A stretch of 28,970 nucleotides of DNA, taken from a virus. Location of the stretch: positions 1-28,970 of the IMG/VR virus record IMGVR_UViG_3300006919_010533; one strand, written 5' to 3'. The position numbers were made by a program, and so were the translations under genes. Of this stretch, positions 15,856-23,651 are shown piece by piece. Under the pieces are notes generated by a model. The model was not told the origin of the DNA, made no database searches, and saw only the letters and a list, made by a program, of their open reading frames with translations. Numbering within the stretch: position 1 is the stretch's first letter; the number at the start of each line of letters is the position of its first letter.

Positions 15856-16848
15856 TCAGTTCTTCCAATAATCGTAGATTCCTTCAGTGACTTCATATTC
15901 CATATTTTTCACTTTTCTATTAGGTTGTTTCATTGCCCATACAAACATATCTTCAATTAACTCTTCCAGTTTAGTATTATCTTTGAATTTAAGCAAGTTT
16001 TTTGCCTTATCATGATTACAATATGCGTGCTTTGCTTCGTGTCGTGGTGGGCCATGTTCAATGGGAACATCATACCCATACTTCTTACCAATAGATTGAA
16101 CTGTTTCAGCAACTTGATTCAAAGTAAAGTATTTGTCTGCACCGATATTAAAGGTCTCCCCATCAAACTCTGACAAGAGAATATCAAACGGTTCCATGTA
16201 ATATCTGATATCAGAGAAAGCACGAGTCTGTTCTCCATCACCATAGACAAGAATGGGTTGACCATTCAGAGTCTTACGAATAAAGATACCAATCACATTA
16301 CGATAACGATCCCAGATATTCTGATAGATACCCAGAACATTATGAGGACGGACAATATTATATCGCAGTCCAAACTGTTGATTAGCCATCTTTAAATCAC
16401 ACTCTACAGCATACTTTGCCATACCATAGGGATCGATTGGTTGTGGTTTCTTATCTTCAGTGAAGGGGGGTTCCTGTTCTCCATAGACTGCCATACTAGA
16501 TGTAAAGATCATCTTTGTATTGTAAGTAATGCAAGGATTGATCAAGTTAGCAGAGCAAATAAGATTATTCCGATAGTTGTAATTACGAATAAAGGGAGAC
16601 AGTCCCTCTGCAGCATATGCGGCAAAGTGAAGTAAGACATCTGGACGATGCTCCTCAAAGAGTGCCTCTACTTTCTTGCGCCTCTCCAGATTGAGTTTCA
16701 CAAACTGAAAGTTCTCACCCTTTGGAAGAAATGCTTTATGTCCACCAGATAAGTCATCAATACCAATAACAGTATGACCATTGGTAAGAAGATGTCTTGC
16801 ATAATTTGCACCTAATAATCCGGCACATCCAGTAACAAATATTTTCAT
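15856..16848 (-). CDS. NAD-dependent sugar epimerase (GalE-like SDR)
   Basis: 330 aa. Extended SDR: nucleotide motif GCAGLLG (7-13), FAAYAA, catalytic triad as TSS (116-118), Tyr141 and Lys145 (YGMAK), and RPHNVLG. Residues around YGDGEQTRAFSDIRY match UDP-glucose 4-epimerases. The first G of GxxGxxG is followed by Cys, which is unusual but tolerated. The frame can be opened 15 codons earlier at 16893, but the ATG at 16848 forms an ATGA overlap and starts the Rossmann fold directly. The exact substrate (UDP-Glc, UDP-GlcNAc or UDP-uronate) is open. Confidence 0.85.
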   Translation of the reverse strand: MKIFVTGCAGLLGANYARHLLTNGHTVIGIDDLSGGHKAFLPKGENFQFVKLNLERRKKVEALFEEHRPDVLLHFAAYAAEGLSPFIRNYNYRNNLICSANLINPCITYNTKMIFTSSMAVYGEQEPPFTEDKKPQPIDPYGMAKYAVECDLKMANQQFGLRYNIVRPHNVLGIYQNIWDRYRNVIGIFIRKTLNGQPILVYGDGEQTRAFSDIRYYMEPFDILLSEFDGETFNIGADKYFTLNQVAETVQSIGKKYGYDVPIEHGPPRHEAKHAYCNHDKAKNLLKFKDNTKLEELIEDMFVWAMKQPNRKVKNMEYEVTEGIYDYWKN

Positions 16849-17660
16849 CGATACTCTAAAATAAATTTTCTTTGCTCTTCTGTATTTTTCCAACTACATG
16901 GAAAAACAGGAAGATAATTATCCAATTCCATCAAATGAACATTTATATCTGTATTGAAAACCATACTATAATTTAAATGTTCTGTCAATAAAAGATCTGT
17001 CGTATATAAATTTTTTATACTTTTAGAGCATAAAACTGCTGCCATAGCAAAAGTTCCTACCCCAGATAATGCAACATTTTTTGCTGACATGAGTGTTGCA
17101 AAATCGTCTGCAACACTTGATGATTGAATTTCAACTTTATTTATTTTCTTTAGTTCATGAATGATTGGATTTTCAGTATCAGGCTCTGTTATCAAAATAC
17201 ATTTGTCGAAAGATTCTATCAAATTTAAATAAAAAATAAGAGGATTTGGAATATAGTTAGTTGGCGGATCAAATATTCTATGATAATTATCTCCACTTCT
17301 TAAATGCATAACAATAGTATCATCACCTATAACATCTTTTTTAGGAAGATCTAATTTATCAGATACAATACTTTTACATATTCTTCTAATGTTACCATAC
17401 ACATATTCTTTAGGTATACCTATTTCATTACCACCTTCATATATACCTTTTTCACAATGAACTAAAGGTTCCCAAGAATAAAATCTTCCAGATCCTCCAA
17501 AATCATTTTCTCCAAAAACAATATTAAATTTTTGTATAATCGAATGATCTAAATTTTGGCTAACAGAAGATGAGTAATATTCAGCAGCCATAATTGAGTT
17601 GGCAACTTGCTGAATATTATTTCCCAATCTACCACTCCAATGTGATACAGAATATCTCAT
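16845..17660 (-). CDS. distant fucosyltransferase-like glycosyltransferase
   Basis: 271 aa. The start YSVSHWSGRLGNNIQQVANSI and the mid-protein VMHLRSGDNY recall the GRLGN and HxRRGD motifs of GT11 and GT23 enzymes. SGVGTFAMAAVL stands where S-S-WWGAWL is expected. The sequence is clearly more AT-rich than its neighbours, with Asn/Ile/Lys-rich stretches, and may have been acquired separately. The start is ATG 17660, which overlaps the upstream TGA by one base (TGATG). Function as a transferase is likely but the family is less certain. Confidence 0.65.
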   Translation of the reverse strand: MRYSVSHWSGRLGNNIQQVANSIMAAEYYSSSVSQNLDHSIIQKFNIVFGENDFGGSGRFYSWEPLVHCEKGIYEGGNEIGIPKEYVYGNIRRICKSIVSDKLDLPKKDVIGDDTIVMHLRSGDNYHRIFDPPTNYIPNPLIFYLNLIESFDKCILITEPDTENPIIHELKKINKVEIQSSSVADDFATLMSAKNVALSGVGTFAMAAVLCSKSIKNLYTTDLLLTEHLNYSMVFNTDINVHLMELDNYLPVFPCSWKNTEEQRKFILEYR

Positions 17661-18511
17661 CACATATAGTCCTTTTTCATTTCGTTGAATACTTTTCGAA
17701 TACCCACATCAATAGTGGTTTTAGGAACCCACCAATCAAGAATAAATGTATCTGCGGTGTTCCTTTTATCCATCTGAACATTGTCTTTAGCAAGTCCAGA
17801 CTTAATTTTTACATCATGCATTCCTTCAATTGAGAAGCAACCTTGAATGATATTAGCAACTTCTCTAATAGTATTGGAATGAAATGAGGTAATGTGAAGA
17901 GGATCTTCTGGTTTGAAATCAGTAAAGTTTTCCATTACGGTTTCAAGAGCTTCACAACAATCCTCTGCATACAAAAACTGACGTTCTTCAGTACCATCAG
18001 TCATCATCTCAAATTCTTTTTCTTCAAATCCTTTCCGAATGAAGTCTGTGATGACATGAGCTTTGTCTAGATCTTTTTCTATACCATAAACATTCCAGAA
18101 CTTAACAGTCAGTCCTTTGAGTGCGGTAGTATAGAGTTCTCCAAGTTTCTTACAAGCACCATAAGGAGAGTAACTCATATTACTCATTTGAGATGATGCA
18201 AACACAAACCTTTTATTGTGCTTTTTGAGTAAATCAAAAGTTTGAGCCATTATACGGGTATTGTTATTGATAAAATCAAAAGTATGTTGATACTTTTTCA
18301 GATATCTCGACCCACCAACATCAAATGCAAGGAAGAATACAAAGTCAGCATTCTTGATTGCACGATCTAGATTATGATTTGGAATCTGGGTAAGGTCTTC
18401 ACCATGATGACGGGCAACATCAAACTCCGTAACTTCATGATTTTTATCACGAAGATACTCTGTGAGATATGCACCGATTTGGCCTGAAGATCCTAAAATA
18501 GTTACTTTCAT
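17660..18511 (-). CDS. NAD-dependent epimerase/dehydratase (SDR)
   Basis: 283 aa. Extended SDR with GSSGQIG (7-13), FASSQMS (105-111) and the catalytic pair Tyr117 and Lys121 (YGACK). VKFWNVYGIE follows. DVGGSRYL near residue 65 replaces the common HLAA-AHV motif, so substrate recognition is probably unusual. The C-terminal part with EERQFLYAEDCCEAL is typical of sugar-binding SDRs. It lies between the GDP-mannose 3,5-epimerase-like gene (ATGA overlap) and a transferase gene. It may reduce or epimerise the product of its neighbour. Confidence 0.82.
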   Translation of the reverse strand: MKVTILGSSGQIGAYLTEYLRDKNHEVTEFDVARHHGEDLTQIPNHNLDRAIKNADFVFFLAFDVGGSRYLKKYQHTFDFINNNTRIMAQTFDLLKKHNKRFVFASSQMSNMSYSPYGACKKLGELYTTALKGLTVKFWNVYGIEKDLDKAHVITDFIRKGFEEKEFEMMTDGTEERQFLYAEDCCEALETVMENFTDFKPEDPLHITSFHSNTIREVANIIQGCFSIEGMHDVKIKSGLAKDNVQMDKRNTADTFILDWWVPKTTIDVGIRKVFNEMKKDYM

Positions 18512-19554
18512 TTTTTATCAATCTGCTCCAAAATCCAATTGTAAGTTTTGGCAATGCCCTCTTCAAGAGTTTGAGAATAGTCCCAATCAAGTTCCCTACG
18601 AATGACATCGTTGTTAGAGTTGCGTCCACGAACACCAAGAGGAGCATCCAGTTTGTGTACCTTTCTTACTTCTTTATTAGCAACCCTAGCAGCAGTTTCT
18701 ACAAGTTGATTGATAGTAACCATCTCTTCGGAACCAATATTCACAGGACCCATGAAGTCACTGTCCATCAGTCTTCGAGTTGCTTCAATGCATTCGTCAA
18801 CGAACAAGAAGGAACGAGTTTGTAGGCCATCTCCCCACACTTCGATTGCTCCACCTTCCTCTGGGAGGTAAGCGACTTTACGGCAGATTGCAGCTGGTGC
18901 TTTTTCTCTTCCACCTTCCCAGGTTCCTTCGGGCCCAAAAATATTGTGATAGCGAGCAACTCTAACAGGGATCCCGTAATTGCGATTATAAGCAAAGTAT
19001 AAACGTTCCGAGAAAAGTTTTTCCCATCCATATTCAGAGTCGGGGTTAGCGGGATATGCAGATTCTTCACGACAATCGGGATTATCAGGGTCTAATTGAT
19101 TGTGCTCTGGATACATACATGCTGATCCAGAATAAAATATTTTAGTTCTATTTCCTACTGTCTCATTGAACTTACGTTGTTCATCAAGAACATTGAGATT
19201 AATTGTAACAGAATTATGCATGATGTCTGCATCGTTCTCACCAGTGAAAACAAAACCTGCACCACCCATATCAGCAGCGAACTGATAGATCTCATCAAAT
19301 GGTAGTACAAACTTTTCAGCAATCTGCTGATAAAAGTTTCCAAGATATCCAGAGAAACGAATACATCGACGAACAAAATCTACATCACGAAGATCGCCTT
19401 GAATAAATTCATTTGCTTCAGTTTCAGAAAACTCTGGTCGTTTAAGATCTACACCTCTTACCCAGTATCCTTCTGAACGAAGACGCTTTACCATATGACT
19501 TCCAATAAAGCCACCAGCACCAAGCACCAGTGCTGTTTTCTTATATTCACTCAT
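18508..19554 (-). CDS. GDP-mannose 3,5-epimerase-like SDR
   Basis: 348 aa. GDP-mannose 3,5-epimerase converts GDP-D-mannose to GDP-L-galactose. Close family traits: LVLGAGGFIGSH (9-20), QFAADMGGAGFVFTGEND (91-108) where the MGG loop is diagnostic, SGSACMYPE (142-150) with the Cys used as acid/base, and Tyr175/Lys179 (YGWEK). WEGGREKAPAA follows. A ribosome site AGGAG sits in the 32-nt gap upstream. GDP-L-galactose would be a donor that GT11-type enzymes could plausibly use. The activity of the phage enzyme is inferred. Confidence 0.85.
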   Translation of the reverse strand: MSEYKKTALVLGAGGFIGSHMVKRLRSEGYWVRGVDLKRPEFSETEANEFIQGDLRDVDFVRRCIRFSGYLGNFYQQIAEKFVLPFDEIYQFAADMGGAGFVFTGENDADIMHNSVTINLNVLDEQRKFNETVGNRTKIFYSGSACMYPEHNQLDPDNPDCREESAYPANPDSEYGWEKLFSERLYFAYNRNYGIPVRVARYHNIFGPEGTWEGGREKAPAAICRKVAYLPEEGGAIEVWGDGLQTRSFLFVDECIEATRRLMDSDFMGPVNIGSEEMVTINQLVETAARVANKEVRKVHKLDAPLGVRGRNSNNDVIRRELDWDYSQTLEEGIAKTYNWILEQIDKK

Positions 19555-19586
19555 AATTCAATAAAACTCCTATTATATATCATACA

Positions 19587-20408
19587 TCAAGAACAGAGAT
19601 TTTTCAATCCTTGCTCAAGAGAAATACTGGGAACAAACCCCAAAGTTTTTAATTTATTAGTATTGATGTAAAAATTTGATGGTAACACTGCCTTGTTAAA
19701 ATCTGGAGTTTCAACAGAAACAAATTGACTTTTACTATTCAATAGTTCTCTTGCCTTTTCCATAATGTTTCTAAAAGGCATTGATTCTCCACTAGCTACA
19801 TTGTAAATAGAGTTCATCTCTCCCTTGTCCATAACAAGTTTTATACCCCTACACACATCATCAGCGTGAGTATAATCCCGAATATGACTGCCACCATCAT
19901 GAAGAGTAATTGTCTTATCCTCTTTCATCAAATTAATAAGAAACCCAAGAACATTTTTCTTTGGTGATACTGTCTTATCATCCCCATACAAATTAGCAAG
20001 ACGAATGATTCGATACTTGACATTAAATGTTTGACAGAATGAAATAATCAATTGCTCTGCAGCTCTCTTTGTAATCGAATAAAATCCTCTGGGATCACAA
20101 GGATCAGTTTCTAATGCATCATTTATATTCAAACCATAAACAAAACCAGTGCTCACATAATTAAATACAATATTTTCGTTTTTACATTTTTCTAATGTTT
20201 CCAGCAAGATTTTAAGATTAGTATCAACATCAATCTGAAGATTATCAAAGACATTGTGATTTGTTGTTGTACTGATCAAATACAATATGTTATTTGATTG
20301 AGGTTCTCTCTCATTCCTAGGTATTTGTGTAATTTGGTCAGGAAAAAGACGACAAAAAGTTCCACCAATAAAACCGGTGGAACCATAAACGGAAATCTTA
20401 TCACTCAT
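19587..20408 (-). CDS. NAD-dependent sugar reductase/epimerase (SDR, possible RmlD role)
   Basis: 273 aa from ATG 20408, which overlaps the rmlC end by 8 nt. The frame can be extended to 20432 with a less likely start. Features: YGSTGFIGG (8-16), STGFVYG, catalytic Tyr110 and Lys114 (YSITK), RLANLYGD and HIRDYTHADD. Coming straight after rmlB and rmlC, it could supply the 4-keto reduction step done by RmlD in dTDP-rhamnose synthesis. The sequence looks more like a general epimerase than canonical RmlD, so it may instead yield another dTDP-6-deoxysugar. Confidence 0.8.
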   Translation of the reverse strand: MSDKISVYGSTGFIGGTFCRLFPDQITQIPRNEREPQSNNILYLISTTTNHNVFDNLQIDVDTNLKILLETLEKCKNENIVFNYVSTGFVYGLNINDALETDPCDPRGFYSITKRAAEQLIISFCQTFNVKYRIIRLANLYGDDKTVSPKKNVLGFLINLMKEDKTITLHDGGSHIRDYTHADDVCRGIKLVMDKGEMNSIYNVASGESMPFRNIMEKARELLNSKSQFVSVETPDFNKAVLPSNFYINTNKLKTLGFVPSISLEQGLKNLCS

Positions 20409-20949
20409 ATTCGTACTTATCACACTCTTCAAAAGTTTTTCCTTGCGAATCTTTTAGAGAAAGAACTGGATTTCCTTCAAATCCCCAATCAATATTCAGT
20501 TCCGAATCATTCCATAAAAGAGTTCTATCATGTTCTGGGTAATAATAATCAGTAGTTTTATATACTATCTCTGCCAAATCACTGACTACATAAAAACCAT
20601 GAGCAAATCCAGGCGGAACCCACAATTGTAATTCAGGCCTATCAAGTGTAATTCCAAACCATTTTCCAAATGTTTCTGATGTTTTACGAAGATCTACAAT
20701 TACATCATACACAACACCAGAAATGCATCTTACCAACTTTGCTTGAGGATGTTCAATCTGATAATGCAGTCCTCTCAATACACCTTTACTAGATTTGGAA
20801 TGATTATCTTGAACAAAAAATTCTGTTCTACTTACATTTTCTCTAAATTCTTTGGAATTAAAAGACTCCATAAAAAATCCTCTATCATCCTCATATTTTT
20901 TTGAGGTGATTACAAATGCATCTTTTAGATTAGTTTCTGTGATTTTCAT
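20401..20949 (-). CDS. rmlC: dTDP-4-dehydrorhamnose 3,5-epimerase
   Basis: 182 aa, the normal RmlC length, when started at ATG 20949; the frame stays open to 21072 inside rmlB. A cupin enzyme that epimerises C3 and C5 of dTDP-4-keto-6-deoxyglucose. Motifs: DDRGFFMESFN, QDNHSKSSKGVLRGLHYQ with the catalytic His, GVVYDVIVDLRK, and WVPPGFAHGFYV. The DYYYPEHDR and GIKWND-like end (LNIDWG) also fit. It overlaps rmlB by 20 nt. Substrate comes directly from RmlB. Confidence 0.95.
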   Translation of the reverse strand: MKITETNLKDAFVITSKKYEDDRGFFMESFNSKEFRENVSRTEFFVQDNHSKSSKGVLRGLHYQIEHPQAKLVRCISGVVYDVIVDLRKTSETFGKWFGITLDRPELQLWVPPGFAHGFYVVSDLAEIVYKTTDYYYPEHDRTLLWNDSELNIDWGFEGNPVLSLKDSQGKTFEECDKYEYE

Positions 20950-21856
20950 ACCATTCAATTGTTTGTTGAAGTCCATAGTCAAGGGAATATAATGGTTCCC
21001 ATCCAATGTGGTTTTGGATCTTTTTAATGTCAGTGGAATAACGTCGGTCATGACCAGGCCTATCCTTGACATATTCTATCATACTTTCGTCTCTACCCAT
21101 ATACTTTAGTATTTTCTTTACAAGATCAATATTTCTAATCTCACACTCTCCACCAATATTATATTTTTCACCAACTTCACCATACTTCCATACTTGAGTG
21201 AGTGCTGCACAATGATCCTTTACATACAACCAATCACGAACTTGCAATCCATTACCATAAACTGGAATTTTTTTATTGTCAAGAATATTACAAATTGTTT
21301 GTGGAATTAATTTCTCTTTATATTGTCTTGGGCCATAATTATTTGAACAGTTTGTAATAATTGCAGGGAGATCATAAGTATTATGATATGCCATCACAAA
21401 ATGATCACTTGCTGCTTTTGATGCAGAGTATGGATTTTTAGGAGAGTAATTAGATTGTTCTGTAAATGAACCTTCTTCTATTGAACCATAAACCTCATCA
21501 GTAGAGACATGAATAAATTTTTCTACATCGTACTTCAAAGATGCATTCAATAGATTTACAGTTCCAGTGATATTTGTCTTGATGAATTCTGAACAATCTT
21601 CAATAGAATTATCTACATGACTTTCGGCTGCAAAATGAAAAATTGTTTTGACATCATGTTTAGTGAAGACATTATCATACCATCCATCTTCTGCAATGTC
21701 ACATGGATACAAAGATATATTTTTAGGGAGATTGTTAGTATTTGCAGCATATGTAAGTTTATCAATGCAAATAATTTCATCATCAGTATTTTCAATTATA
21801 TGATGAAGAAAATTACTTCCAATAAATCCTGCACCACCTGTAACTAAAATTGTCAT
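20930..21856 (-). CDS. rmlB: dTDP-glucose 4,6-dehydratase
   Basis: 308 aa. It makes dTDP-4-keto-6-deoxyglucose, the branch point to rhamnose and other 6-deoxysugars. NAD motif GGAGFIGS (7-14), FAAESHVDNSI, STDEVYG (118-124) with the catalytic Asp-Glu pair, YSASK (Tyr143, Lys147) and NCSNNYGPRQ are all textbook. It is slightly shorter than bacterial RmlB (about 350 aa). No rmlA (thymidylyltransferase) is seen in this window, so dTDP-glucose may come from the host or from elsewhere in the phage. ATGA overlap with the cytidylyltransferase gene. Confidence 0.96.
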   Translation of the reverse strand: MTILVTGGAGFIGSNFLHHIIENTDDEIICIDKLTYAANTNNLPKNISLYPCDIAEDGWYDNVFTKHDVKTIFHFAAESHVDNSIEDCSEFIKTNITGTVNLLNASLKYDVEKFIHVSTDEVYGSIEEGSFTEQSNYSPKNPYSASKAASDHFVMAYHNTYDLPAIITNCSNNYGPRQYKEKLIPQTICNILDNKKIPVYGNGLQVRDWLYVKDHCAALTQVWKYGEVGEKYNIGGECEIRNIDLVKKILKYMGRDESMIEYVKDRPGHDRRYSTDIKKIQNHIGWEPLYSLDYGLQQTIEWYENHRN

Positions 21857-22362
21857 TTTTGATTATATTTTTCCAAAAGTTTAGGAGAGTATTGTTCCAA
21901 CTCATCAATATTTGTCTCTGCTCCTTGTACAGTTTGTTCTCTTTTTTTCTTTTCAAGAAAATAAACTCGATTACGAAGTTCAGAAGAAGCATACTTGTGC
22001 CTCCTCAAATGATAATGAATTTCTATGCCATTGTCAATACAATATTGCTTCCCAGTGAAATCCCTATCCTTATATTCTTCACTAAGGAATCTAACATCTA
22101 TATTTTGTGTTTGAATGAGATTCAATAAGTCTTCTTCCGTTTCATACACAAGAATTTCATCGACATATTTACAACTCTGCAATTGAACATACCGTTCATA
22201 TACAGATTGTATGGGTTTATTTTTAATCCCAGGCCTATCTACTGTAGGATCAACCTGAAGTGCAACGATTAAGTAATCACATATTCGCTTTTCCATCTTT
22301 AACATTGTCACATGACCAGCATGAAACAAATCAAATGAACTACAATTAAATCCTATTTTCAT
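21853..22362 (-). CDS. cytidylyltransferase family protein (TagD-like)
   Basis: 169 aa. A nucleotidyltransferase with the HxGH catalytic motif (HAGH, 14-17) after GFNCSSFDLF. YASSELRNRV stands where the RTxGISTT motif is in glycerol-3-phosphate cytidylyltransferase; the Ser is kept but the leading RT is not. It may activate glycerol-3-phosphate or a related phosphate as a CDP derivative. The C-terminal 30 residues are polar and extend beyond the usual ~130-aa domain. It is the first gene of the sugar cluster, 28 nt after the terminator at 22391-22417. TATAATATATTATAAATC just upstream (22372-22389) could hold a promoter, but no -35 is evident. Confidence 0.85.
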   Translation of the reverse strand: MKIGFNCSSFDLFHAGHVTMLKMEKRICDYLIVALQVDPTVDRPGIKNKPIQSVYERYVQLQSCKYVDEILVYETEEDLLNLIQTQNIDVRFLSEEYKDRDFTGKQYCIDNGIEIHYHLRRHKYASSELRNRVYFLEKKKREQTVQGAETNIDELEQYSPKLLEKYNQK

Positions 22363-22390
22363 TTTAACAATGATTTATAATATATTATAC

Positions 22391-22417
22391 AAAAAAAGAT
22401 GGGTATTGCAACCCATC
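22391..22417 (-). terminator. intrinsic terminator isolating the sugar cluster
   Basis: A perfect 7-bp stem GATGGGT/ACCCATC (22411-22417 and 22398-22404) with a 6-nt loop, followed on the minus strand by seven T. It ends the 67-aa gene's transcript just before the 20-kb cluster. Confidence 0.88.
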
Positions 22418-22422
22418 AAATA

Positions 22423-22626
22423 TCAGAGAGACATTTTTTTAGAAAGTTTAAAAATTAAATCATCAACCTTTGCTTCAAGTGCCGCAATTCTTTCAGAATC
22501 TCCACCACTACCACAAGGTGTATGTGCTTTAGACTCAAGTGCTTTAAGTCTTGCTTCAACTTCTACATCATACTTTGACATTGCTGCACCACTTGCAGAT
22601 TTTGCTGCTGTTCCTCTTGTTGCCAT
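22423..22626 (-). CDS. small Ala/Lys-rich coiled-coil protein, 67 aa
   Basis: 67 aa from ATG 22626. The N-terminal 18 residues are rich in Ala, Ser and Lys (MATRGTAAKSASGAA). Two heptad-like segments follow (VEARLKALESKA and ERIAALEAKVDDLIFKL), separated by a Gly/Cys stretch TPCGSGGDS. This suggests a small oligomerising or structural protein. The late-like promoter motif at 22652-22659 fits a virion or late role. It is followed at once by the terminator. I do not recognise a named family. Confidence 0.7.
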   Translation of the reverse strand: MATRGTAAKSASGAAMSKYDVEVEARLKALESKAHTPCGSGGDSERIAALEAKVDDLIFKLSKKMSL

Positions 22627-22651
22627 ATTATTAATAATTGAAATCCTTTAT

Positions 22652-22659
22652 TATTTATT
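22652..22659 (-). promoter_or_regulatory. late-promoter-like motif AATAAATA
   Basis: AATAAATA on the minus strand, 26 nt before the ATG of the 67-aa gene and just after the HNH gene stop. This is the distance and form expected for a T4-type late promoter, seven of eight bases against TATAAATA. The short motif in AT-rich DNA limits confidence. Confidence 0.5.
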
Positions 22660-22666
22660 CAAGAAT

Positions 22667-23119
22667 CTATATCTGCTCCGATATAAGTCTTTCCTGTTCT
22701 TCAAGGGGAAGAGAAGTGAAGAGTTTCCAAGCAGCATTTTTTTGAAATGTACTTCTACTCTTGTGACAATCATGACAAAGAACTTGAATATTATCAAGTT
22801 GTTCTTTAATAGTTTCAAGCCCCATTGAAAGAAATGACTGTCTAGATGTCTTTAAAGAGGGATTGATATGGTCAAACTCAAGATTTTCAGTTGAACCACA
22901 CTGACAACATTTTTCTCCTTTTTGCTCATATAAAAACTTTCTTCTAGATTCTCTTTGAAGATTATTTTTTATTTTATGCTGTTCTTTTGTTCTTTTATCA
23001 GCATATTTGTATGGGTTGTTTTCCCTATATCTTCGTTGAGTTTCAGCTACTTTTTCAGGATTAACCAATCTCCATCGTCTCTTTTGAGCCGCAGCATCTT
23101 CTTTGTTTTTATATGGCAT
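22667..23119 (-). CDS. HNH endonuclease, MPYxNKED type
   Basis: 150 aa. HNH fold with paired zinc ligands C71-x2-C74 (CCQCG), the core EFDHINP (Asp83, His84), and C115-x2-C118-H119 (LCHDCHK). The basic first 60 residues are likely a DNA-binding arm. The first residues MPYKNKED match the start MPYANKED of the HNH gene at 27669-28022, so the two are probably related mobile nucleases. HNH genes of this kind in T4-like phages are often homing endonucleases. A perfect TATAAATA box inside a hairpin lies 20 nt upstream. Confidence 0.88.
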   Translation of the reverse strand: MPYKNKEDAAAQKRRWRLVNPEKVAETQRRYRENNPYKYADKRTKEQHKIKNNLQRESRRKFLYEQKGEKCCQCGSTENLEFDHINPSLKTSRQSFLSMGLETIKEQLDNIQVLCHDCHKSRSTFQKNAAWKLFTSLPLEEQERLISEQI

Positions 23120-23128
23120 TTTATTGGA

Positions 23129-23156
23129 GTATCTCTGGTTATTTATACCGAGATAC
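23129..23156 (-). promoter_or_regulatory. late promoter TATAAATA inside a hairpin
   Basis: TATAAATA (23140-23147, minus strand) is a full match to the T4-type late promoter. It lies within an inverted repeat GTATCTC/GAGATAC (23129-23135 with 23150-23156), extended by GGT/ACC with one unpaired base. The box also forms the last codons (TAT AAA TAA) of the upstream 81-aa gene. It would drive the HNH gene at 22667-23119 and the 67-aa gene after it. Confidence 0.7.
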
Positions 23157-23384
23157 TACTCTATCACCCCTTATTTCTCTGTAACATGGTTGTCCATCTA
23201 ACCAGAGAGTATAATCAAAATCTTCCATTGCTGTCAGAAGTTGCATTTGATTATCTAAAAGATACATATCATGATATCGTTTAGTCCAAGAATCTGCTTT
23301 TTGAATTCTGTAGTCTGGAAATCCATTTTCTAAAATTCCACATTCAATATATCGATATGGAAAACGTTCCAGAATGATTTTCAT
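23139..23384 (-). CDS. phage protein of unknown function, 81 aa
   Basis: 81 aa, mixed charge, with several aromatic residues (FPYRYIECG, FDYTLWLDGQPCYREIRG). No membrane segment, signal or zinc motif. The ATG overlaps the stop of the 71-aa gene by one base (TGATG), so the pair is translationally coupled and shares the promoter at 23622-23651. The pairing suggests the two products act together, but I recognise neither family. Confidence 0.75.
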   Translation of the reverse strand: MKIILERFPYRYIECGILENGFPDYRIQKADSWTKRYHDMYLLDNQMQLLTAMEDFDYTLWLDGQPCYREIRGDRVVSRYK

Positions 23385-23599
23385 CAGGCAACCTCAACAA
23401 GCAGATCTTGATAGATGTATTCCATGAGGATCTCATAATCATCGAGAGGATCTCCAGAGAATACTACTCCTTCAGATTCATAATATCGACGGACTTTTTT
23501 GTAAAGTTTTGGATTCTTTACGTCAAGAAAAAAATCTCCATTAGATGCAGCACGTAAAACGCTGATATCTTTGGTCTTAAATTTTTCAGTCAGTGCCAT
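23384..23599 (-). CDS. phage protein of unknown function, 71 aa
   Basis: 71 aa from ATG 23599. Begins MALTEKFKTKDISVLRAAS; the middle KLYKKVRRYYESEGV is basic, and the C-terminus EILMEYIYQDLLVEVA is acidic and probably helical. A near-consensus early promoter lies directly upstream, so this is likely an early gene. It is coupled to the 81-aa gene. No recognised domain. Compact early genes of this kind in T4-like phages often modulate host functions; that is only a possibility here. Confidence 0.75.
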   Translation of the reverse strand: MALTEKFKTKDISVLRAASNGDFFLDVKNPKLYKKVRRYYESEGVVFSGDPLDDYEILMEYIYQDLLVEVA

Positions 23600-23621
23600 T
23601 GTTGTGAGTGTTATTGATGTT

Positions 23622-23651
23622 AGTATAGACGATAATGGAGCAACTTGTCAA
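23622..23651 (-). promoter_or_regulatory. sigma70 early promoter, stop codon in -35
   Basis: TTGACA (23646-23651), 18-nt spacer, TATACT (23622-23627) on the minus strand. The TGA stop of the Phd-like gene lies within the -35 box. It drives the 71-aa and 81-aa genes, with a leader of about 15 nt. Confidence 0.8.

Noticed and set aside
19572-19600. Possible promoter (TATAAT at 19572-19577) before the GME-like gene
   Set aside because: The -10 is good, but at 17 nt there is only ATCTCT, far from TTGACA, and the DNA is AT-rich.
20949-21072. Longer start for rmlC inside rmlB
   Set aside because: The extension would overlap rmlB by over 120 nt and adds residues absent from RmlC; the ATG at 20949 gives the normal length.
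22370-22828. 152-aa plus-strand ORF
   Set aside because: It reads antisense through a terminator and two minus-strand genes. It gives a low-complexity hydrophobic product typical of a shadow frame.
23384-23599. 71-aa gene as toxin partner of the Phd-like protein
   Set aside because: It shows no RelE, Doc or PIN residues, has a separate promoter and lies downstream of that promoter, so a toxin-antitoxin operon is not supported.
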